A DNA stretch of 64,000 nt. Origin: CAVVGZ01 sp963841845 (GTDB lineage: Bacteria > Chloroflexota > Anaerolineae > Anaerolineales > Anaerolineaceae). Position numbers and translations under genes: made by a program. Position 1 is the stretch's first letter. The number at the start of each line of letters is the position of its first letter. Shown here piece by piece: positions 55,721 to 63,728 of the stretch. The notes under the pieces were generated by a model. The model was not told the DNA's origin. It did no database searches and was given only the letters and a program-made list of their open reading frames with translations. The stretch is taken from NCBI GenBank assembly GCA_963841845.1, contig CAWJEG010000005.1:124001-188000 (forward strand), in the 5' to 3' direction.

Positions 55721-55897
55721 TTACGGATTTTTTTGAAGAATATTTTTGCCAAAGCCTTGAAGCGCTGTATTGACGAAGGCAATCAGGTGGTGGATATCCT
55801 GCAAATTTAATTCAGCAGCTTTATCAAGCATAAGTTGTATGCGTCCTTGGTATTGTCCGTTGATTCTTTTAAAGTTAGAATTCAATACCTTAACCAC
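55721..55897 (-). CDS. small hypothetical protein, uncertain
   Basis: 58 codons from GTG 55897, reading NGQYQGRIQLMLDKAAEL, then NLQDIHHLIAFVNTALQGFG. The sequence is helix-like and of normal protein composition, but has no recognised domain and no convincing ribosome-binding site. It fills the gap between crtB and moaA on the opposite strand. Could be a decayed gene remnant. Confidence 0.3.
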   Translation of the reverse strand: MVKVLNSNFKRINGQYQGRIQLMLDKAAELNLQDIHHLIAFVNTALQGFGKNILQKNP

Positions 55898-55966
55898 CGG
55901 ATTGAACTACCATTAAACGACTTTTATCTACAGCAATCCTATTAGAAATCGGGTGTATTTTTTCTT

Positions 55967-56953
55967 ATGCTAGAAGACAGCTTTCACCGCCAGATTACCT
56001 ACCTGAGAATCTCAGTTACAGACCGCTGCAACCTGCGCTGTATCTATTGTATGCCCGCGGAGGGGATAGCGTGGCAGCCGCATACGGATATCCTGACTTA
56101 TGAGGAAATCACCAATGTGGTCAAGGCAGCCGCAGGTCTTGGTATTAATTCTATCCGGCTGACAGGGGGAGACCCGTTGGTCAGGAAGGGAATTACCCGC
56201 CTGGTTCGTCTCATTGCGGAAATCCCGCAGATCACGGATATAAGCCTGACGACCAACGGAATTTTGCTTAAATCCATGGCAAAGGAATTGGCTGATTCCG
56301 GTTTGCACAGGGTTAATATCAGCCTGGATACGCTGGATGAAGAAAAATATGTTCGCATCAACCGCGGTGGCTCGCTCAAACAGGTTTGGGAAGGCATCGA
56401 AGCAGCCGAGAACGAGGGCATCAAGCCGATTAAAATAAACACCGTAGTCTTACGGGGAATCAACGAGGATGAATTGTTGGATCTTGCTGCATTAAGCCTG
56501 GAGCATGCCTGGCATATCCGGTTTATTGAGTACATGCCGGTTTTCAAGCATAAATTTCCACAAGATGCAGAGCTGTTAATGGATAAGGTTTTCATCCCTG
56601 TTCAGGAAATGATGGCGAATTTAAACCACCTGGGATTGGAACCGCTAAATTCCGGGGTGGGTAAAGGCCCGGCAAGGGAATACAGGCTAAACAATGCTCC
56701 GGGCACTATTGGATTCATTTCCCCAATAAGCGAACATTTCTGCCAGTCCTGCAACCGCCTGCGATTAACCGCCGACGGCAACCTGAGACCGTGCTTATTA
56801 AGTGACCTGGAAATTCCCCTGCGCCAGGCACTTCGCAGCGGCGGGGAAATCCAGCCGCTTATCGAACAGGCAGTATCCCTAAAGCCCCCCTGCCATCACC
56901 TGGATACAACACCCGATACCTATTCCCGAACGATGCGTGAAATTGGCGGATAA
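55967..56953 (+). CDS. moaA: GTP 3',8-cyclase (MoaA), molybdenum cofactor synthesis
   Basis: 328 aa. Radical SAM enzyme with the cluster motif CNLRCIYCMP (CxxxCxxC) near the N-terminus, GGDPLVRKGI and ISLDTLDEEKY. The C-terminal second Fe-S site is intact: FCQSCNRLRLTADGNLRPCL. Length equals MoaA. It ends with TYSRTMREIGG, the conserved GG terminus needed by MoaA. No other moa genes are in the window. Convergent with upp, only 20 bases apart. Confidence 0.95.
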   Translation: MLEDSFHRQITYLRISVTDRCNLRCIYCMPAEGIAWQPHTDILTYEEITNVVKAAAGLGINSIRLTGGDPLVRKGITRLVRLIAEIPQITDISLTTNGILLKSMAKELADSGLHRVNISLDTLDEEKYVRINRGGSLKQVWEGIEAAENEGIKPIKINTVVLRGINEDELLDLAALSLEHAWHIRFIEYMPVFKHKFPQDAELLMDKVFIPVQEMMANLNHLGLEPLNSGVGKGPAREYRLNNAPGTIGFISPISEHFCQSCNRLRLTADGNLRPCLLSDLEIPLRQALRSGGEIQPLIEQAVSLKPPCHHLDTTPDTYSRTMREIGG

Positions 56954-56973
56954 TCCACCCATAGTCTGGCGGG

Positions 56974-57600
56974 TTATCCCGTTCCAAACTGTCTGTCCCC
57001 GGCATCACCCAATCCCGGAACAATGTATCCGCGTTCGTTTAATCGCTCATCCACGGCGGCAAGGTGGATGGGAACATCCGGGTGGGCAGAAGCAAGGTAT
57101 TGGATTCCCTCAGGAGCACCGATCAATCCGACAAATTTGATTTTCCTAACCCCCCAATGCTTGAGGATATCCACTGTTGCCACTGCGGATCCACCAGTGG
57201 CAAGCATAGGATCGAGAATCAGGCATACCGAGACGGTTGGTTCAACAGGAAGTTTATTGTAGTACTGGACTGGCTTAAGGGTTTGCTCGTCCCTGTAGAG
57301 ACCAATATGCCAGACCTGGGAAGAAGGGAGCAATTCCCATATTCCTTCCACCATCCCCAATCCTGCTCTTAATATCGGCACCAGACCGATCTGGTCTTTC
57401 AGCGATAATCCACGCGTCACCGCCATGGGAGTTTCGATCTCAAAAGGATTGGTCTCAAGGTCAGTTGTAGCCTCGTATACCATCAACAACGCAATCTCAC
57501 GAACTAACTGACGGAACTTCTCGTTTTCGGTGCTGGACTGGCGTAATATCGTTAATTTATGCGCAATTAAGGGATGGTTGGATACCTTCAAATTGGTCAT
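56974..57600 (-). CDS. upp: uracil phosphoribosyltransferase
   Basis: 208 aa from ATG 57600 (AGGAG about 7 bases upstream), exactly the usual length. The open frame extends to 57642 but a TATAAT lies within that part. Uracil plus PRPP gives UMP. Landmarks: NHPLIAHKLTILRQ, LVPILRAGLGMVEGI, the PRPP loop LDPMLATGGSAVATVD and the uracil-site YIVPGLGDAGDR near the C-terminus. Divergent from ruvB. Confidence 0.96.
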   Translation of the reverse strand: MTNLKVSNHPLIAHKLTILRQSSTENEKFRQLVREIALLMVYEATTDLETNPFEIETPMAVTRGLSLKDQIGLVPILRAGLGMVEGIWELLPSSQVWHIGLYRDEQTLKPVQYYNKLPVEPTVSVCLILDPMLATGGSAVATVDILKHWGVRKIKFVGLIGAPEGIQYLASAHPDVPIHLAAVDERLNERGYIVPGLGDAGDRQFGTG

Positions 57601-57631
57601 CAGATACTCCTGTTTGTCTTGTTCTTCAATA

Positions 57632-57637
57632 ATTATA
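57632..57637 (-). promoter_or_regulatory. -10 element of upp
   Basis: Minus-strand GGATATAAT carries TATAAT at 57637-57632, about 32 bases before ATG 57600, inside what would otherwise be an N-terminal extension. No clear -35 at 17 bases. Confidence 0.5.
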
Positions 57638-57696
57638 TCCATTCAGGCAGATAATTATGACCATACAGGAGTAAAAATGTGGAAATGGCTTTAAGG

Positions 57697-57702
57697 TATA
57701 AT
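57697..57702 (+). promoter_or_regulatory. -10 element giving a possible leaderless ruvB mRNA
   Basis: TATAAT at 57697-57702 ends only 7 bases before the ruvB ATG (57710). Transcription would start at or next to the A of ATG, and no ribosome-binding site is present in between. The -35 is weak. Confidence 0.5.
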
Positions 57703-57709
57703 CTCCTTC

Positions 57710-58747
57710 ATGGTTGATAATTCAAAAAGGTTAATTCGTCCGGAAGCCAAACCTGATGACCGCCTTGACCAGGCTCTGCGGCCCAAGACCCTCAAGGAAT
57801 TAATCGGGCAGGAACAGGTCAAAGAAAACCTGGCGATATTAATCGAAGCCGCCTGCCAGCGCAGTGAACCACTCGATCATGTTTTATTTTACGGACCTCC
57901 CGGCCTGGGAAAAACGACCCTTGCGCATGTGCTGGCGAATGAAATGGGGGTCAATATTAAAATTACCTCCGGGCCGGCAATTGAGCGTCCGGGAGACCTG
58001 GCTGCTATCCTGACCAACCTGCATGCCGGGGATATCCTCTTTATTGATGAGATACACCGTCTGGGACGCTCCATCGAGGAGGTCCTCTACCCGGCTATGG
58101 AAGATTTCGCCCTGGATGTGGTCATCGGTAAAGGTCCTTCTGCAAGATCAATCCGCCTCAAACTGCCGCGTTTCACTGTTGTCGGCGCTACCACACGGCT
58201 GGCGCTGGTGACCTCGCCGCTGCGGGCGCGTTTTGGAGCCGTTTACCGCCTGGATTATTACACGCAGGACGCACTGCAAGAGATTGTCATCCGGGCAACC
58301 CGGCTGCTGAATATCCAGGCAGAACAGGCCGGCATTGAAGAAATTGCCCTGCGTGCCCGCGGAACGCCGCGGGTAGCGCTGCGCCTGCTGCGCAGAGTGC
58401 GGGATTATGCCCAGGTACGCGCTGACGGGGAAATCACCCGGGTGGTGGCAGTTGAAGCCCAGGATTTGCTGAACATCGATAAGTCCGGTTTGGATGAAGT
58501 CGACCGGCTGGTTTTGCGCACAATCATCGAAAAATATGACGGCGGTCCGGTCGGACTGAACACCATCGCCGCCTCGATAAGCGAAGAACCGGATACGATC
58601 ATGGACGTCGTCGAACCCTACCTGCTGCAAATGGGTTTCATCAACCGCACACCGCAGGGGAGAATGGCAACCCAACTGGCATATAACCATTTACACCTGC
58701 CCTATAACCGCAACGACAACCAGCAGCCCAAACTATTTGATCAGTGA
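57710..58747 (+). CDS. ruvB: Holliday junction branch migration DNA helicase RuvB
   Basis: 345 aa. Hexameric AAA+ motor that, with RuvA, migrates Holliday junctions. Start region RPEAKPDDRLDQALRPKTL, Walker A GPPGLGKTTLA, Walker B ILFIDEIHRLGR, sensor I VGATTRLALVTSPL and the C-terminal winged helix (MGFINRTPQGRMATQLAY). Length is normal. No ruvA or ruvC neighbour is present. Its TGA overlaps the GTG start of queA (GTGA), so the two are coupled, as in many bacteria. GC-richer than the polysaccharide locus. Confidence 0.97.
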   Translation: MVDNSKRLIRPEAKPDDRLDQALRPKTLKELIGQEQVKENLAILIEAACQRSEPLDHVLFYGPPGLGKTTLAHVLANEMGVNIKITSGPAIERPGDLAAILTNLHAGDILFIDEIHRLGRSIEEVLYPAMEDFALDVVIGKGPSARSIRLKLPRFTVVGATTRLALVTSPLRARFGAVYRLDYYTQDALQEIVIRATRLLNIQAEQAGIEEIALRARGTPRVALRLLRRVRDYAQVRADGEITRVVAVEAQDLLNIDKSGLDEVDRLVLRTIIEKYDGGPVGLNTIAASISEEPDTIMDVVEPYLLQMGFINRTPQGRMATQLAYNHLHLPYNRNDNQQPKLFDQ

Positions 58748-59769
58748 AAACATCCGATTTTGATTACACCCTGCCCGCCGGAGAAGATTGCCCAGACGCC
58801 GGTTGAGCCGCGCCACGCCTCCCGCCTGCTGGTGCTGGAGCGAAGCACCGGTAAGATTGAACATGCCCACTTCCGGGAGATTGGCAGCTACCTTGAACCA
58901 GGCGACCTGCTGGTAGTCAACCAGACACGTGTCATCCCGGCGCGCATGTACGCCCTCAAGAATACACGGAGGAAAAATCGAAATTCTCCTGCTGAATAAA
59001 ACCGGAGATACCACCTGGGAGGTTCTTGTAGGGGGTAAAAAGATGGAGGCCGGGAAGCGCTTCTCGGTCATAGGAGGACCACAGGGAGAAATCCGGGAAG
59101 TCCTGGAAGGATCCCGCCGGCTGGTGCAGTTTGATGAGCCGATTGAACGGTTTTTCAAGACCGCCGGGCATGTGCCATTGCCGCCCTATATCCACGAAAC
59201 CCTGCAGGATGGGGAGCGCTACCAGACCGTCTATGCCAGCCATGCCGGGATCTGCAGCAGCGCCAACCGCCGGGCTGCATTTTACCCGTGAACTGATGGA
59301 CCAGCTTGCCGCCCACGGAATCGGCTTTGCCTCTGTCGACCTCCAGGTCGGGCTGGATACCTTTGCCCCGGTAACCGAGGAACATGCGGAGGAGCATATC
59401 ATTCACCGCGAATGGTGCTCTGTGCCTGAGGATGTGGTGGAAGGAGTCCGCCGTACCAAGGCCGCCGGGAAGCGTGTGGTGGCGGTGGGAACCACCAGCG
59501 ATGCGGTCATTGGAATCGGCGGCAGTTGGAGCCGAACCAGGGGAAATCCTGCGCCCCTTTGAAGGACAGACGGATTTATTCATCCTGCCGGGTTACTCTT
59601 TTAAAGTGGTGGATACGCTGGTCACCAATTTCCACCTGCCACGGTCCACCCTGCTGATGCTGGTAAGCGCCTTTGCCGGCCGGGAGCGCATCCTGCAAAC
59701 CTACCAGGCCGCCATAGAGGAACGGCTACCGCTTTTACTTCCTTCGGTGATGCCATGCTGATCTTGTAA
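58744..59769 (+). CDS. queA: S-adenosylmethionine:tRNA ribosyltransferase-isomerase, reading frame broken by six single-base insertions
   Basis: QueA transfers the SAM ribosyl moiety to make epoxyqueuosine in tRNA. Starting at GTG 58744 (KTSDFDYTLP), the conserved protein is readable only by shifting +1 six times, near 58777, 58967, 59244-59250, 59500, 59723 and 59739. Between shifts everything is family-like: IAQTPVEPRHASRLLVLE, LLVVNQTRVIPARMYA, GGKIEILLLNKTGD, GHVPLPPYI, AAAPTAGLHFTREL, VAVGTTS, LESAAVGAE, TDLFILPGYSFKVVDTLVTN, then YRFYSFGDAMLIL and TAA 59767. Corrected length 339 aa, normal. No substitutions in key residues and no deletions are seen. Sequence error, very recent decay, or recoding are the options; see findings. 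Confidence 0.85.
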
Positions 59770-59790
59770 ATCGGTTTCGGAAATCTGAAT

Positions 59791-60366
59791 TTACTCGGTG
59801 AATGGATTCTCCTGCGGCAGGAACATGCCGTACAGCAGGTTGTAATGCTCCAGCGAAAGCGGCGCAAAACATTCCTTGATGTACACCAGGTCCAGGTCTT
59901 CATCTGCGATATACACCAACCCCTTCTGCGGGTAGGCATAGGTGCGGCTGTTTTGCTCATAATAGCTGTAGGCGGTGTGCTCCGGTTCCCCATACTGCGC
60001 CTTGACCGCTGACCAGGGTTTCATCTCACCCTCTCCCGGTATGACACTAACCCGGTTCACCACCCCGTCCACCAGTGCAACCGTGTTGTACTGGTATTTG
60101 ACAGGTGAGGGGTAGTACAGGTTCTCGGCAGTCCCGGAAGATTCGCTCTGCAAGGGCTCCCCCAGCAGACTGGTCACCTCCGCCCGGGTGGTCTTGCCTG
60201 GAATAACACCTGCCAGGCACTCCTCGTCAGGCTCGCCTCCCGGTATTGCCTGCTGACCACCCTCCATGGAAACGGTGGGGGTGGGTGGTTCATTCCCCTG
60301 CGAAGTGACTTCGCAGGCCAGGGCAGGAACCAGGAGTACAAGGATCAACCAGAACAGCCTGTCCAT
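59791..60366 (-). CDS. BamE/SmpA-like lipoprotein, copy A
   Basis: 191 aa from ATG 60366 (AAGGA 6 bases upstream; upstream in-frame Met codons overlap the peptidase gene). Signal peptide RLFWLILVLLVPALAC ends in a lipobox, so the protein is lipid-anchored outside. After a Pro/Thr-rich linker, CLAGVIPGKTTRAEVTSLLG followed by EPLQSE has the BamE/OmlA pattern (PGxTxxEVxxLLGxP). Function in a BAM-less cell envelope is unknown; the fold may mediate protein contacts. It starts one base after the metallopeptidase stop, so the pair is an operon. Almost identical to the protein at 61826-62401. Confidence 0.75.
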   Translation of the reverse strand: MDRLFWLILVLLVPALACEVTSQGNEPPTPTVSMEGGQQAIPGGEPDEECLAGVIPGKTTRAEVTSLLGEPLQSESSGTAENLYYPSPVKYQYNTVALVDGVVNRVSVIPGEGEMKPWSAVKAQYGEPEHTAYSYYEQNSRTYAYPQKGLVYIADEDLDLVYIKECFAPLSLEHYNLLYGMFLPQENPFTE

Positions 60367-61102
60367 CTTATTCCTTTTGTTCTCCGTTTTCATATTCCAC
60401 TCCTCCGAACATCTCATCACGGATAAATGCATAGCGCTGCGGTGAACTGTCTTTCAGCTTCTGGGGATCATACATATATATCCTCACCGATTCACACATA
60501 TCTTCCTTAGGGTTTAGCTTCCCATAGGATGTGGGCGGCGATTGGGAAGAAGTCAGCTGCCATTTGGGAGGCGGAGGAGCTCCCGGCGCCTGCTTGTACT
60601 CCCATCCCGCATCCCGGCCGCTGGCATTGGGTGTAATGACAGCATCCATGTAATTGTAAAGCAGCGGTGTCGAATAGGCATCCGTCGGGTTGTTGCGGGT
60701 GTGGTTGTACTGCAGTCCATGGATCATTTCGTGCAGGATGGTTCCCTTGAATAATTTTTCCGGGTCCGGATTATTTGGTGTAGCTAACAGGGATCTGTCA
60801 TATACCCGAATGACAGCTTCGCTCCCATCGGACTTGGCAGGATCGTTTTTATTCCCCCATAAAAAATAGGTGCCCGCTACATTTGGTTCTTCATTTCCAT
60901 TCTTATCTATTGACACCTTGTTGCGGATGAAACTTTTTATTTTCATATTTTTGATCAGCTCCGGCGGCAGTTCCTTGAGCACATCGTTCAGCCAGCCAAG
61001 TTCTTCTTCCGTCCAGGAAGCCTTCTCATACTGGTCATCCCCGAAGCTGTCCTCGACAATGATCCCGTAGTTGTTGAAGATGGTCTCCGAGGTCACCGCT
61101 TC
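59791..61102 (-). repeat. tandem duplication, unit A
   Basis: 1.3 kb nearly identical to 61826-63137, at a constant offset of 2035 bases, with no net insertion or deletion. It covers the whole lipoprotein and the metallopeptidase C-terminal domain. Similarity stops at the EAVTSETI junction. Confidence 0.85.
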
Positions 61103-61662
61103 CCCCTCCGGGTCGGCATCCGGCGCAGGTTCCTCCTCTGCAATTTCTGCGGGCGGCTCCGCCGGCGCTTCCCCCAGCGCAGACGCAAATTCTTCCGGGG
61201 AGTAGCTGATTTGCCAGGGAACATTTTCCTTAGACTCCCCACTGATACCTTGCATAGCCAGGTGGCTGGCTATACCAGAACCTGTCCCGTTTGCATAAAA
61301 ATTACCGCTCCATTCACCGGAAAAAATCAATTCCCCGGTCAAACATTCCGGTATGGAAGTAAGCTTTTCGGTCAGTGTACCGTTAACAGCTCCTCCATCA
61401 CCACCACCAAAATTCCCGACGAGCGTTACCTCAAATGTTCCGGGACACTCTTCGGTCGCTCCAACTTGCCCTTCAAAATAAGTGTAGCCTTTGACAGGGC
61501 CACCGGCTGGAGGGAATGTCATCGTCCAGTTTTTCCGAAGATTGTCCCGGAACCGGTAATTGTTATTGTCTCCTGGGCGTAACCGGGAGTAGCAGGTAAC
61601 ATACCCAGGATGAAAAAAGTGATAAGGAGAATTCTTAGGTTGCAGGATATTTTTGCGATCAT
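60368..61662 (-). CDS. secreted HExxH metallopeptidase-like protein, copy A, needs one -1 frame correction
   Basis: From ATG 61662 (GGAG 8 bases upstream) a signal peptide reads MIAKISCNLRILLITFFILG and ends near PGYAQ. After GSGTIFGK the frame stops. The mature protein continues in the -1 frame (NWTMTFPPAGG) through an A5 run at 61527-61534; one more A gives GKNWTMT. The N-terminal domain (to about residue 150) has no recognised family. An acidic linker (EEEPAPDADPEGE) leads to a C-terminal domain with GTILHEMIHGLQYNHTRNNP, a zinc HExxH site, and NPKEDMCESVRIYMYDP. About 431 aa. C-terminal part is shared with copy B, the N-terminal part is not. Confidence 0.65.
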
Positions 61663-61825
61663 TTCGCACACTCCATGATTAGATCCAAACTTACCGAAAA
61701 TAATTATGCGACTGCCGGATGAGCACATTCATAAAAACGTTTGATTTTGCTATAAGCACTTTGATGCACTGTACAAGGGTTATCCGGAATAATTTTCTTC
61801 TTTTCCGTAACTGATCTTCAACTTG

Positions 61826-62401
61826 TCATTCGGTGAATGGATCCTCCTGCGGCAGGAACATGCCGTACAGCAGGTTGTAATGCTCCAGCGAAAGCGGCGC
61901 AAAACATTCCTTGATGTACACCAGGTCCAGGTCTTCATCTGCGATATACACCAACCCCTTCTGCGGGTAGGCGTAGGTGCGGCTGTTTTGCTCATAATTG
62001 CTGTAGGCGGTATGCTCCGGTTCCCCATACTGCGCCTTGACCGCTGACCAGGGTTTCATCTCACCCTCTCCCGGTATGACACTAACCCGGTTCACCACCC
62101 CGTCCACCAGTGCAACCGTGTTGTACTGGTATTTGACAGGTGAGGGGTAGTACAGGTTCTCTGAAGTCCCGGAAGATTCGCTCTGCAAGGGCTCCCCCAG
62201 CAGACTGGTCACCTCCGCCCGGGTGGTCTTGCCTGGAATAACACCCGCCAGGCACTCCTCGTCAGGCTCGCCTCCCGGTATTGCCTGCTGACCACCCTCC
62301 ATGGAAACGGTGGGGGTGGGTGGTTCATTCCCCTGCGAAGGCACTTCGCAGGCCAGGGCAGGAACCAGGAGTACAATGATCAACCAGAACAGCCTGTCCA
62401 T
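61826..62401 (-). CDS. BamE/SmpA-like lipoprotein, copy B
   Basis: 191 aa from ATG 62401. Differs from copy A at only a few residues (for example CEVPSQ for CEVTSQ, SGTSENLY for SGTAENLY, YSNYEQ for YSYYEQ). Lipobox PALAC, Pro/Thr linker and the PGKTTRAEVTSLLGEP element are the same. The near identity shows a recent duplication or ongoing gene conversion. Starts one base after the copy B peptidase. Confidence 0.78.
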   Translation of the reverse strand: MDRLFWLIIVLLVPALACEVPSQGNEPPTPTVSMEGGQQAIPGGEPDEECLAGVIPGKTTRAEVTSLLGEPLQSESSGTSENLYYPSPVKYQYNTVALVDGVVNRVSVIPGEGEMKPWSAVKAQYGEPEHTAYSNYEQNSRTYAYPQKGLVYIADEDLDLVYIKECFAPLSLEHYNLLYGMFLPQEDPFTE

Positions 62402-63137
62402 CTTATTCCTTTTGTTCTCCGTTTTCATATTCCACTCCTCCGAACATCTCATCACGGATAAATGCATAGCGCAGCGGTGAACTGTCTTTCAGCTTCTGGG
62501 GATCATACATATATATCTTCACCGATTCACACATATCTTCCTTAGGGTTTAGCTTCCCATAGAATGTGGGCGGCGATTGGGAAGATGTCAACTGCCATTT
62601 GGGAGGCGGAGGAGTTCCCGGAGCCTGCTTGTATTCCCATCCCGCATCCCACCCATTGGCATTGGATGTAATGACAGCATCCATGTAATTGTAAAGCAGC
62701 GGTGTTGAATAGGCATCCATAGGGTTATTTCGGGTGTGGTTGTACTGGAGGGCATGGATCAGTTCATGCAGGATAGTCCCCTTGAATTTCTTAGCAGGCT
62801 CTGGATTTTCTTCCGTTGGAACCAGGGCATTGTCATAGATTCGGATGGCAGCTTCGCTCCCATCGCATGCCGGATCGTTGTTATTGGCTCCACATATAAA
62901 ATAGGTGCCATTTTCCTTTGGTTTCTGATTCCCATCCATACCAATTGACACCTTGTTGCGAATGAAACTTTTTATTTTCATATTTTTGATCAGCTCCGGC
63001 GGCAGTTCCTTGAGGACATCGTTCAGCAAGCCAAGTTCTTCGTCCGTCCAGGAAGCCTGCTCATACTGGTCATCCCCGAAGCTGTCCTCGACTCTGATCC
63101 CGTATGTGTTGTAAATGGTCTCTGAGGTCACCGCTTC
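61826..63137 (-). repeat. tandem duplication, unit B
   Basis: Second unit of the duplication. Beyond 63137 the sequence coding the N-terminal domain is unrelated to that of unit A. No insertion sequence or direct-repeat boundary is visible at the ends. Confidence 0.85.
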
Positions 63138-63716
63138 AACGGTTGGTTCCGCGGTTGCTTCCTCGGTCTCTTCCTGGGTAATTGAGGGGGTAACCACGGT
63201 TTGAAACGCTTCCGGGTTCTGGATGATGTAAACCCAAGTGAAGACACTTCTACCAAGGTCATATAAATCTATATCATAGATGCATTCGATCGTTTGGCCA
63301 TCGATTACCTGGCAAGTAGTAATATTTTCCGAATTCCCGTCTGGAAAAGTGATGGTCCCGTTGGGGCCGCCAGTAAATGTTCCATAAATCTTAGAATAAC
63401 CAGTATTAACGCAAGCTATATCCCCATCAGAAGTGTTAACAAAGGTGGCTTCGGGAAAAATATAAACAGCCTGTGAATATGCTTCTCCCCCCTGGGAGCC
63501 TACATTATATATTTCTATCTGAAGATCCATATGAGGGAGACAACCTTCACCTTCTTTATCATTAAAATGCATAATAGCAGTGACAAGTTGAGGTATTTGA
63601 CCCTCCTGCGCCTTAACGGAAATTGGAGTGAGGGTTATCAAAATAATGACGGCCAAAAAGAATAGAAATACCAACCGTAAAAATCTATATTTTGGTTTAA
63701 GGTATAAAGATTTCAT
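62403..63716 (-). CDS. secreted HExxH metallopeptidase-like protein, copy B
   Basis: 437 aa from ATG 63716 (an AGGATA precedes it; ATG 63728 is an alternative). Signal peptide KYRFLRLVFLFFLAVIILI, cleaved after a VKAQ segment. The N-terminal domain (about 35-170; ITAIMHF-like start LVTAIMHFND) differs from copy A. Then EAVTSETIYNTYGIRVEDSF opens the shared C-terminal domain, with GTILHELIHALQYNHTRNNP as the zinc site and a Cys-containing NPKEDMCESVKIYMYDP near the end. The reading frame is intact. Likely acts outside the cell beside its lipoprotein partner; substrate unknown. Confidence 0.72.
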   Translation of the reverse strand: MKSLYLKPKYRFLRLVFLFFLAVIILITLTPISVKAQEGQIPQLVTAIMHFNDKEGEGCLPHMDLQIEIYNVGSQGGEAYSQAVYIFPEATFVNTSDGDIACVNTGYSKIYGTFTGGPNGTITFPDGNSENITTCQVIDGQTIECIYDIDLYDLGRSVFTWVYIIQNPEAFQTVVTPSITQEETEEATAEPTVEAVTSETIYNTYGIRVEDSFGDDQYEQASWTDEELGLLNDVLKELPPELIKNMKIKSFIRNKVSIGMDGNQKPKENGTYFICGANNNDPACDGSEAAIRIYDNALVPTEENPEPAKKFKGTILHELIHALQYNHTRNNPMDAYSTPLLYNYMDAVITSNANGWDAGWEYKQAPGTPPPPKWQLTSSQSPPTFYGKLNPKEDMCESVKIYMYDPQKLKDSSPLRYAFIRDEMFGGVEYENGEQKE

Positions 63717-63728
63717 TATCCTATCCAT

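Noticed and set aside
58744..59769. A single common slippery heptamer or prfB-like CUU-UGA signal at the +1 sites
   Set aside because: The twelve sites do not share one sequence, several shifts lie many codons before the next stop, and no common upstream Shine-Dalgarno-like spacing was seen.
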